Below are positions 35,808 through 43,282 of a stretch of DNA of 64,000 bases, piece after piece; positions within the stretch are counted from its first letter, which is position 1; each line of letters begins with the position of its first letter. Origin of the DNA: an uncultured Poribacteria bacterium (GTDB lineage Bacteria > Poribacteria > WGA-4E > WGA-3G). A model generated the notes under the pieces. That model saw only the letters and a program-made list of their open reading frames with translations. It was not told the origin of the DNA and ran no database searches. Made by a program: the position numbers and the translations under genes. The DNA lies in contig CATOTL010000001.1 of NCBI GenBank assembly GCA_951813545.1, forward strand, positions 186,001-250,000, given 5' to 3'.

Positions 35808-36221
35808 ATGAAATTAGAAACACCTGTTCTAACATATCAAACGACGCGATCTGCTACATACGCCTGTGAGTACCACATCATTTGGTGCACAAAATACACA
35901 AGAAGTGTCTTGTCAGCTGACATTCAAGAACGATTCAAAGAACTTGTAACAGAATCAGAAGAGAAATACGGATTTAAGGTTCGTGCCTTAGAGACAATGA
36001 CAGACCACATACATATGTTGATTAGCATTCCTCCAACCCAAGCCGTTGGTGTAATGATTGGCAAACTCAAAGGAATGACAGCTAAAATGCTTCGCGAGGA
36101 GTTCCCTCACCTAAAATCAAGATTACCTAACTTGTGGACCCGTTCCTATTTTGTAGCGTCTACAGGCGGTGTAACATTAGAAGCTCTAAAACAATATGTG
36201 GAAACCCAAAAAGGTGTATAG
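35808..36221 (+). CDS. tnpA: IS200/IS605 TnpA, Y1 HUH transposase
   Basis: 137 residues. YACEYHIIWCTKYTRSVL start, HUH motif in TDHIHMLISIP, and catalytic Tyr in LKQYVETQKGV. Single-strand transposase acting on the subterminal hairpins. It is the only TnpA in the window and may mobilise the tnpB-only and IsrB elements too. Its own ribosome site (AAAAAGG near 34531) is now 1.27 kb upstream because of the IsrB insertion, so expression may be reduced. The stop is directly followed by the tnpB start. Confidence 0.92.
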   Translation: MKLETPVLTYQTTRSATYACEYHIIWCTKYTRSVLSADIQERFKELVTESEEKYGFKVRALETMTDHIHMLISIPPTQAVGVMIGKLKGMTAKMLREEFPHLKSRLPNLWTRSYFVASTGGVTLEALKQYVETQKGV

Positions 36222-37463
36222 ATGCCAAGTTTCTACCGCACCCAAACCCTGAAAATAGAGGAACAACCGATATTCTCTGAAGCCCATGCTGCGTCTGCTG
36301 CGCTTTGGAATGCCTGTTGCTATCAAATGGATATGTACCAGTGGCAGCGTGGCTATCCTCATGCTCACAGAGACTTCTATATCGGTAAAGACTGCGAAGG
36401 TTGGATAGACAAAAGACTCTCTCATCCACTCTTGCATTCCCAAAGTCGGCAAGCAGTTCGGGAGCGTTACTTCAAGTCTTGGAAATCCTACGCCGCCTTG
36501 AAAAAGAGCGGTGGTATTCAGAAACCGAAACCTCCGAACAAACGAAAGAGATATATGACGACCCGTTGGAAAAAGGCTGCTATCCGATTTGTAGACGGAA
36601 ACCGTCTTTTTCCTAAACGCGTTGAACTCTCTATGGCATCAGGTCAACCGAAAATAGAGATACCTTTGCCAAGTAACTTTGATATGTCGAAAGCGGCACA
36701 CATCGCAACGATTGATTTGTGCTATAACTACGGTCAATGGACACTCCATTTCTCGTATTTGTATCACACCCAAGCAACCGAAATAGGTAAAGAAGTGGCA
36801 GGCGTTGATATTGGCGAAATACACCCGATTGTCTCTCACGACGGGCAAGAGACTCATATCTACAATGGACGGTATATCCGCTCACTATACCGCTATAGAC
36901 ATAAAGTGCTTGCCGATTTCAGTCAGACGATCCGTCGGTGTAAACGCCATTCCAAACGCTGGTGGCGACTCACGCGCCGTAAGTGGAAGCGTATCCGAAA
37001 GATTGATAACCAAATCAAAGACGCACTCCACAAACAGACGACAAAGTTCGTCAAATACTGCCAAGCGAAAGGTATTGGCACAATTGTGCTTGGAGACCTT
37101 ACAGGTATCCGAAACCCCATAGACTACGGTAAAAAGACGAACCAGAAACTCCACCAATGGGCTTTCGCCAAGATTGCCGAGTTGATAACCTATAAAGCCA
37201 AAGCGTTAGGTATCAAAGTCAAAGTCATTGACGAATCCTATACCTCTCAAACGTGCCCGAAGTGTGGCAACCGAAAGAAACCGAACAATCGCAACTATAC
37301 CTGTAAATGTGGTTTCAAATATCACCGCGACGGTGTAGGTGCTATCAATATCAGAAAAAAGTATCTGGGTCACTTCGGTGTCCCCGTAGTGGCGGAAATG
37401 GGTCTTGCCCGCATGACACCGCCCTTGGGCTTTCGTTTGCAAGTCCCTGTTGCCTCGTCTTAA
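36222..37463 (+). CDS. tnpB: TnpB with altered RuvC-II position
   Basis: 413 residues, ATG immediately after tnpA. RuvC-I Asp in AGVDIGEIHPIV, zinc ribbon CPKCG...CKCG, RuvC-III Asp in YHRDGVGAINI. RuvC-II reads IVLGDLTGIRN: where other TnpB copies in this window have Glu (VAEDL, AIETL) it has Gly followed by Asp. It may use the Asp or be weakly active. Ends in a Gly/Pro-rich tail that overlaps the right-end RNA region. Confidence 0.88.
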   Translation: MPSFYRTQTLKIEEQPIFSEAHAASAALWNACCYQMDMYQWQRGYPHAHRDFYIGKDCEGWIDKRLSHPLLHSQSRQAVRERYFKSWKSYAALKKSGGIQKPKPPNKRKRYMTTRWKKAAIRFVDGNRLFPKRVELSMASGQPKIEIPLPSNFDMSKAAHIATIDLCYNYGQWTLHFSYLYHTQATEIGKEVAGVDIGEIHPIVSHDGQETHIYNGRYIRSLYRYRHKVLADFSQTIRRCKRHSKRWWRLTRRKWKRIRKIDNQIKDALHKQTTKFVKYCQAKGIGTIVLGDLTGIRNPIDYGKKTNQKLHQWAFAKIAELITYKAKALGIKVKVIDESYTSQTCPKCGNRKKPNNRNYTCKCGFKYHRDGVGAINIRKKYLGHFGVPVVAEMGLARMTPPLGFRLQVPVASS

Positions 37464-37829
37464 ACACGAGGAATGTTCCTAAAAGGAACAAAAGAATCAC
37501 CCTTGCTTTAGCTGGGTGAGTATGTCAATGAAGTGAGAACTTTAAATCTACGCTTATTAAGTTTACTAATAATAAGTATAACAGATAATAAGTAATTTTA
37601 CAACAAATTTTTTATAGAAAAGGCAAGTTTTGACGGTGGGCTTATTTCGGAAGGCATTAGGGGTAGGCAGAACGTCGTGCAGACGTGTAAGAACGTTATA
37701 ACGATAAACGGGCTAAAAAATGTCGAACTGGTTTAGTAAAGATGAAACTCTGTACTGCCTACGGTTTTTTAGACCACTCCCTAAAGGAAGATTGTGCTAC
37801 AATAACAATCTCATTGAAAGGAGTATCCA

Positions 37830-37907
37830 ATGGCGAAACGAAGAAAGTTCACGCCTGAGTTTAAAGCTGAAGTTGTTCTCGAAGTCCTCAGTGGGGCGAC
37901 TTCATGG
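37830..37907 (+). pseudogene. 5' fragment of an IS3-family orfA
   Basis: ATG at 37830 with AAAGGAG upstream encodes AKRRKFTPEFKAEVVLEVL, the typical first helix region of IS3-family OrfA, then leaves the family after about 24 codons at SGATSWLDN. The rest of the IS is absent. Upstream 37530-37829 is AT-rich with the probable IS left end near 37745-37800; nothing else is supported. Confidence 0.7.
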
Positions 37908-38267
37908 TTGGACAATCCGCTGTTGTTTCAGCGTTTCGATTTCGCGTGTGAGCATTTCAACTTGTCTTTCAAGTGAGCGATCCTTTCCGCTTCGCCATGC
38001 CAAGATAAGTTGTGGGATCGCGATAGCTGCGACAATGAGAGCGATAAGTCCATATACGACATTCGTCAGGAGCGTGATTTGTTTCTCAACACCTTCAATT
38101 TTGAGATCAACATGGTTTGTTATGCGTTTCTCGGCTTCGGAAATCTCGTTTTTGACTTCTTCTTTGACAATCAAGCGGATCTTATCGAGGTCTTGAGGCG
38201 TGAGCTCGGCGAGGGCTGGCAACGCTATTACACAAAAAAGCATTGAGAGGACGAGAATGGTTTTCAT
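37902..38267 (-). CDS. small exported coiled-coil membrane protein
   Basis: 121 residues. Signal peptide MKTILVLSMLFCVIALPALA, then a helical region (IVKEEVKNEISEAEKRITNH), one transmembrane segment (VVYGLIALIVAAIAIPQLIL) and a C-terminal coiled coil (LERQVEMLTREIETLKQQ). No named family. Its 3' end touches the IS3 fragment, and the last residues may be supplied by it. Confidence 0.6.
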   Translation of the reverse strand: MKTILVLSMLFCVIALPALAELTPQDLDKIRLIVKEEVKNEISEAEKRITNHVDLKIEGVEKQITLLTNVVYGLIALIVAAIAIPQLILAWRSGKDRSLERQVEMLTREIETLKQQRIVQP

Positions 38268-38457
38268 CGGGTGTCTCCTTTTGGAAATAGTAAATCACAT
38301 TTGTTCTCGTGTGTCAACCTCAAAAAATGTGATGCCGATTCGGTTGGTTGGCAATCGGGCGCGTTAGGGTGTTTCACGGTTCTGTTGTGTTCAGCCTACA
38401 AAATTTCTGTGAGATATGCTATACTATTTCCAGAACTCGGATAAAAGAGGAACCCGC

Positions 38458-38985
38458 ATGTCCCGTATCCCCGCCTTTTTCCTGGTAACCCTATTGCTTT
38501 TCAGCACGATACCTGTCAGTCTTGCACAAGAGAACCCTATACAAGCACAAGCGAAAGCCGATGCCCACAAAGACGTAAACAGCGATATGAGAGAAAAATG
38601 GTGGTTTATGTCAGGGCTGGTGGGGAGTAGTGTGGGTTTTGCCGCTGGCGGTGTCGGCGCATGTTTATCCGGGTTAATCATAGATTTTGATCCAGTTAAT
38701 AGTTGTGTATATTCTATCTCTGATGACCCGATGGCAAGTTGTGGTCTCGCAGGTGCGATCTTTTGTGGTGTCTTGGTCGTGCCAACCGCTGTTTTCATAT
38801 ACCCGCATAACCCAAGTCCACCACTGGAGCGACTCCTCGGAAAATCACCCGAATACATCAAAGCCTACCTCCACGCCTATAGATCGAAAACAGTATCGCT
38901 TCGGAAAAGGATGGTAACGGCAGGTTCCATCACCTCTAACTTAGGTATGGGCGCGATGCTACTGTTCATAATTAACGACCTATGA
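38458..38985 (+). CDS. exported membrane protein, paralog A
   Basis: 175 residues from the ATG at 38458 (AGAGGAACCCGC in front). Signal peptide ends VSLAQ. Two hydrophobic segments (GLVGSSVGFAAGGVGACLSG, AGAIFCGVLVVPTAVFI) and a C-terminal LLGKSPEYIKAYLHAYRSKT block that recurs in 39209-39733. Function unknown. Confidence 0.65.
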   Translation: MSRIPAFFLVTLLLFSTIPVSLAQENPIQAQAKADAHKDVNSDMREKWWFMSGLVGSSVGFAAGGVGACLSGLIIDFDPVNSCVYSISDDPMASCGLAGAIFCGVLVVPTAVFIYPHNPSPPLERLLGKSPEYIKAYLHAYRSKTVSLRKRMVTAGSITSNLGMGAMLLFIINDL

Positions 38986-39208
38986 TGCGACTGCTGATAG
39001 ATACGAAGCTTTGGACAATTTTTCAAAGTGATAGACTTTTATACAGATGTCGCCCCTACGGGGCTTGGTCTTTGTTTTATATCCATTTCTACACAGATGC
39101 TGAAGAAACACCCTAGCAAAAACCCCCTACGGGGCTTGTTCTTTGTTCAATATCCATTTCTGTAGAGATTTCTACAAAACACCGCGAAAATGGCTAAAAG
39201 GAGATGCT

Positions 39209-39733
39209 ATGTTCCGTATATCCGCCTCTCTCATGGCAACCCTACTAATCCTCAGCACAACACCTGTCAGTCTCGCACAACAGAACCCTGTAGCAGCACA
39301 AGCCGAAGCCGATGCGAATGCCGATATGTCAGATATGGCAAAAGCGATGTGGTTTATGTTCGGTGGGTTAGGTAGCACTGCGGGTTGCCTCACCGGTTGT
39401 GTCGGCGGGTGTGTGATAGGCACACGGTTGGATCCAGATGGGGGATTTCATGATTTATTGATACCCACTGGCGCGCAGGCGGGTTGCGCCGTCGCAGGTG
39501 CTATTCTTCTGGGTGCCTTCGCAATGCCGCTCGCTGTGGACCTGTATCCGCACAACGTAACGCCCCCACCAGAGCGACTCCTCGGAAAATCTCCTGAGTA
39601 TATCAAGGCTTATACCCAAATCTATACATCAAAAATAACCTCACTTCGCAAGCGACTCGTAATAGTAGGGTCTATCACTGGCAATATAGGCATGGTCCTT
39701 GCAACGCTGCTGGCGTATGCAAATATTGATTAG
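39209..39733 (+). CDS. exported membrane protein, paralog B
   Basis: 174 residues from the ATG at 39209 behind AGGAG. Signal peptide ends VSLAQQNP. Glycine- and cysteine-rich GCLTGCVGGCVIG segment, a second hydrophobic segment, then LLGKSPEYIKAYTQIYTSKI. Tandem duplicate of 38458-38985; the gap between them (38986-39208) carries GCCCCTACGGGGC-type repeats and no gene. Confidence 0.65.
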   Translation: MFRISASLMATLLILSTTPVSLAQQNPVAAQAEADANADMSDMAKAMWFMFGGLGSTAGCLTGCVGGCVIGTRLDPDGGFHDLLIPTGAQAGCAVAGAILLGAFAMPLAVDLYPHNVTPPPERLLGKSPEYIKAYTQIYTSKITSLRKRLVIVGSITGNIGMVLATLLAYANID

Positions 39734-39949
39734 CGAACAAATGAGAAAGCATTTCAAACGCACACCGATCTTTTACGCTTTGTGTCTCGTGTTTTTGTTT
39801 AAATATATTTTTTGTTGAACAACAAATTAACGGGAAGCCTTTCTCCGAAAAACGCATGATTTCCCAACTTGTTGTTTAATTATAAATTTTTAAATATTTT
39901 AAATTGTTTAAGGGTGCGATGAACCCACGCCATACCTACGTTTTCGGAT

Positions 39950-40283
39950 TTAAAGGTCAACGTTTATGGGGTTAAAGGTCGACGTTTATGGGGTTAAAGG
40001 TCGACGTTTATGGGGTTAAAGGTATAGGTTTACGGGATTAAAGGTCGACGTTTATGGGGTTAAAGGTCGACGTTTATGGGGGTAATAATATAGGTATACA
40101 GAAAAGGTATAGGTTTACGGGATTAAAGGTCAACATTTACGGGAAAACTCTTACCTTTAGCGGCTTTACGGAAAGGTGAGCGTTTATGGGGAAGCGGTGA
40201 ACGGATAATAGGAACCCTGATAAAATGGGGGTTAATAAGGCTAAAAATTGGCGATTTTGCGGTTAAAGGTAAACGTTTATGAT
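39950..40283 (+). repeat. iteron array A, candidate replication origin
   Basis: Six 22-bp direct repeats with exact 22-bp period start at 39950, 39972, 39994, 40016, 40038 and 40060; consensus TTAAAGGTCGACGTTTATGG plus two bases. Degenerate copies follow at about 40104, 40126, 40170 and 40261. An AT-rich stretch (39870-39912) at the outer side would be the unwinding element. Positioned directly upstream of a Rep_3-type gene, the classic iteron-plasmid layout. Confidence 0.85.
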
Positions 40284-40301
40284 ATGAAAAGTCAATTAAT
40301 A

Positions 40302-40330
40302 TTGAAAAAAGTCGACTTTTATTGTAAAAT
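40302..40330 (+). promoter_or_regulatory. rep promoter with embedded palindromic operator
   Basis: TTGAAA (40302-40307), 17 nt, TAAAAT (40325-40330). The spacer contains the perfect palindrome AAAAGTCGACTTTT (40307-40320), whose GTCGAC centre is also the core of the iterons. Fits autorepression by a Rep dimer. Confidence 0.65.
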
Positions 40331-40362
40331 ACAGTAAAAAAACAGGACAAAAAGGGGAAAAC

Positions 40363-41667
40363 GTGAATTTATTGGAACGTAGAGAGTTCATCAAAGCGAG
40401 TCCAGCCATCCAGATTCAGGGCAATCTAACGCATTTACAGCGGCGGGTGTGGAACGTCCTACTCGCCAACGCTTACGATGAGTTGCCGAACAAAGATATC
40501 CATCGCGTCAGTGTTGTTGAACTGGCAGAGAAACTCGGTTTTGATAGCAAGAATCAAGAGCATCTCAAAGAGACGGTGAAAGCACTTGTCGACCACACGG
40601 TGGAATGGAATGTTTTGGGAAAGGACAAAAAAGAGGTCTGGGGTGTTGCCGCGCTTCTGGCATCCGCAGAGATAGAAAACGGCATCTGCACCTACGGTTT
40701 CGCACCGCATTTACGTTATAAACTTTACAACCCGCGTATTTACACGAAGTTGAATCTCCGCCTGCAGAACCGGTTCATGAGCAGATACGCCTTGGTTCTC
40801 TGGGAAGTCTGTTTCGACTATTTCGATACCGCCCGCAACTACGGTGAAACACCCTTCATCCCGCTTGAAACCTTCAGAGAGTTAATGGGGATAGCGTCCG
40901 ATGATTATCCGATCTTCAAACATCTGAATCATAGGGTCATCAAACCGGCAATTGAGGAGATTAACGAACTCACTAACTTCTTTGTCGAGGTCGAACAGAA
41001 GCGGCAGGGACGCAAGATCGCCTTCCTGAAGTTCCAAATCTCACGCTTGAAAGAGTTGGGGAGTTCGGAAGAGGAACCCTTGTATCCCGATGTCGAAGAA
41101 CTGCCAGCAATCGCCATCGCGTTGTTGCAAGCAGGCGTGGCACGCCGAGAGGCACTGAAGATCACCGACCAAGAATGGGACGCAGTGAATGGAGAGGCAG
41201 ACCTGAACAGCGAAGACTATCACGATTTTCAGGCTTACATTGAGGAGAAGATCGCACTCGCACACCAGACAGCAAATGTCAAAAATATGGGCGGGTTCAT
41301 CGTCCAGGCAATCCGAGAGAACTATCAAGATTCCGAACTCCAATTGCAATTTGAGATCCGCAAACACAAAGAACAACGGGCGATACTTGCCGCATTGGAA
41401 TCCGAGATGAAGGAAAAAAGGAGTGCCTTGCTCCGACAAGCCGTCCGTACCAATCCTGAACTGCTTGAGAAAGCCGCTGAGAAAATTAAATCCTATCTTG
41501 CGCTTGAACGCTTGGAAAGCTACAATTCACTGGAAGAGGCTTACCGGGATGGCGGGATGGTGACGGCAGAAATCAATGGCATCCTCGCCGAGGAGTTCTG
41601 TTCGGAGCTGATCGCCCCGGTCTATGCGGTCTACGAGACGGAAAAAGCGCGGATTCTTGATGGCTAG
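40363..41667 (+). CDS. Rep_3-family replication initiator A
   Basis: 434 residues, GTG start behind AGGGG. FIKASPAIQIQGNLTHLQRR followed by VWNVLLANAYDELPN is the opening of the first winged helix of Rep_3/RepB initiators; YALVLWEVCFDYFDTARNYG and IEEINELTNFFVEVEQKRQG belong to the second. A long helical C-terminus follows. Binds the iterons upstream and starts plasmid replication. Paralog at 45721-47016 in opposite orientation. Confidence 0.85.
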   Translation: MNLLERREFIKASPAIQIQGNLTHLQRRVWNVLLANAYDELPNKDIHRVSVVELAEKLGFDSKNQEHLKETVKALVDHTVEWNVLGKDKKEVWGVAALLASAEIENGICTYGFAPHLRYKLYNPRIYTKLNLRLQNRFMSRYALVLWEVCFDYFDTARNYGETPFIPLETFRELMGIASDDYPIFKHLNHRVIKPAIEEINELTNFFVEVEQKRQGRKIAFLKFQISRLKELGSSEEEPLYPDVEELPAIAIALLQAGVARREALKITDQEWDAVNGEADLNSEDYHDFQAYIEEKIALAHQTANVKNMGGFIVQAIRENYQDSELQLQFEIRKHKEQRAILAALESEMKEKRSALLRQAVRTNPELLEKAAEKIKSYLALERLESYNSLEEAYRDGGMVTAEINGILAEEFCSELIAPVYAVYETEKARILDG

Positions 41668-41894
41668 GGTGTAGGGAATCGGAGTGTTTTTGCTTGGGTG
41701 TTTCTTCAATTTCTTCCCTCCTACAGCGGAGCTGAATGCCTCCGAAACTTGCGGTTTTTCGCTACGACCTCTGAAGGTCATTTTGATATCATTACGCGAC
41801 TTGCCGACGATTAATTTACGGGCATTCGGGCGTAAATCCGAATCCTTTAGGTTTGGGATATAAGCCCGGGAGTGACGTATTTCCCGAAATACAT

Positions 41895-42046
41895 TTGACT
41901 TTTATGCGGAAACGTGGTATAGTCTTAGTATCAAGTTGGCAGACATGTTCAGCAGAATCGCCCCCTTCCCAGTAACGGGTGGGGACCCCGGTTCTGTGTC
42001 TGCCTACCCACTCGTTAGGGGTTAAAGAGTTGAGACTTGATAGTCC
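41895..42046 (+). promoter_or_regulatory. promoter and three-stem leader of tnpB
   Basis: TTGACT (41895-41900), 17 nt, TATAGT (41918-41923). The leader opens with AGTATCAAGT, which pairs with ACTTGATA just before the start codon; GGCAGACA pairs with TGTCTGCC; a CCCACTCGTTAGGGG hairpin follows. It shares CGCCCCCTTCCCAGTAACGG and adjoining bases with the element at 616-2117. Confidence 0.65.
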
Positions 42047-43156
42047 ATGAAAACCTATAAGTATAAGATATACAATCAATCGAATACGCTACGTCTTGGC
42101 AACGTGCTTGACGATATGTGGCAAGTGCATGAATACTTCCATAAGTGGCAAGCCCAAAGATACAAAGACGGCTTGTCGTATGCCCCCTACGCTGCAATGT
42201 GTCAACATGCGAAGGATTTGAAACGCAGCACGCACCCACATTGGCAGTCGTTGCCAAGTCAAGCGATTCAAGCAGAACTCGAACGCATTGATAATGCGTA
42301 TCAAAGGTTCTTTAATAAACTTGGGGGTAAACCGCATATCAAACCGCGCCATAAGTTTAAGTCTATGACGCTTAAACAAACTGGGTATAAACTCACTAAC
42401 AACCGTATTATACTCACATTTCGCAAGTGGGATAAGGGTAAGTGGCGATTTGATAAAGTGGCATATACGTTTCATAAGCACCGCCAGTGGCACGGCACTA
42501 TCCGTCGTATTACAATCAAGCGTGATGCTTCTGGGGACTATTGGATTTGTATTACAACAACCTATACAGACTTTAGACCTCTGCCCACTACAGGTCAAAG
42601 CGTAGGGGCAGACTTCGGCATGAAAGACGCATACTTGACACTTAGCACGGGTGAGAAGATCCAACACCCGCAACCTTTGAAACACTCCTCGAACAAACTC
42701 CGGTCTCTCAACAAAGCATTGAGCCGTAAAATCAAAGGCTCTAACGGTTGGTGGCGGTGTGTCAGGCACCTCGCACGTCTGTATCGGAAAATCAGCAACC
42801 AACGCAAAGATTTTCACTGGCAACTGGCAAGCAAACTCTGTAAGAAGTTTGATACGATTGCCATTGAAACGCTGAACCTTGACGGTATGAAACGCTTGTG
42901 GGGACGTAAAGTCTCCGACCTCGGGTTCTACCAGTTTGTTGAGATATTGGAATATAAGTGCAGTAAACATAAGCGTTTTTTCAAACAAGTCGGACAATGG
43001 ACGGCTACAACGAAACCTTGTAGCGATTGCGGTTTTCACAACCAAAACCTAACATTGAACGACAGGCAGTGGACATGTCCCGAATGTGGTTCACACCACG
43101 ACAGAGACATAAACGCTGCGATAAACATTTTGCGGGCAGGGATAGCCGTCCCCTGA
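42047..43156 (+). CDS. tnpB: TnpB, RNA-guided nuclease of IS605 family
   Basis: 369 residues, start MKTYKYKIYNQSNTLRLGNV. RuvC-I Asp in VGADFGMKDAYLTL, RuvC-II Glu in IAIETLNLDGM, zinc ribbon CSDCG...CPECGS, RuvC-III Asp in HDRDINAAINIL. All catalytic acids present. The right-end region 43157-43290 would yield the omega RNA. No tnpA in this element. Confidence 0.92.
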   Translation: MKTYKYKIYNQSNTLRLGNVLDDMWQVHEYFHKWQAQRYKDGLSYAPYAAMCQHAKDLKRSTHPHWQSLPSQAIQAELERIDNAYQRFFNKLGGKPHIKPRHKFKSMTLKQTGYKLTNNRIILTFRKWDKGKWRFDKVAYTFHKHRQWHGTIRRITIKRDASGDYWICITTTYTDFRPLPTTGQSVGADFGMKDAYLTLSTGEKIQHPQPLKHSSNKLRSLNKALSRKIKGSNGWWRCVRHLARLYRKISNQRKDFHWQLASKLCKKFDTIAIETLNLDGMKRLWGRKVSDLGFYQFVEILEYKCSKHKRFFKQVGQWTATTKPCSDCGFHNQNLTLNDRQWTCPECGSHHDRDINAAINILRAGIAVP

Positions 43157-43282
43157 CGATATGCCTTGTATCCACTTCTTTCAGGATACAGGGGAAATGC
43201 CCGTCGGTGGAGCGAAAATAAGACGGTGGACGCTTTGAGTAAACCGCAGTCGCTATGAAACCGAAGCCCACGCCTTTAGGCG

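Larger units (their letters stand above)
34411..37520 (+). mobile_element. IS605-type tnpA-tnpB element containing a nested IsrB element
   Basis: Left hairpin 34411-34431 (CCCCCTTGCTTTAGCTGGGG core) and right hairpin 37498-37518 (CACCCTTGCTTTAGCTGGG core) share their loop. Between them lie tnpA, tnpB and, inserted directly before the tnpA start codon, the whole IsrB-type element 34545-35807. A promoter-like region lies at 34480-34530. Confidence 0.8.

Noticed and set aside
38458..39733. Toxin-antitoxin or holin pair
   Set aside because: The two proteins are paralogs with signal peptides and the same C-terminal block, which fits duplication and not a toxin pair.
42089..43045. 318-codon minus ORF
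   Set aside because: Shadow of the tnpB at 42047-43156.
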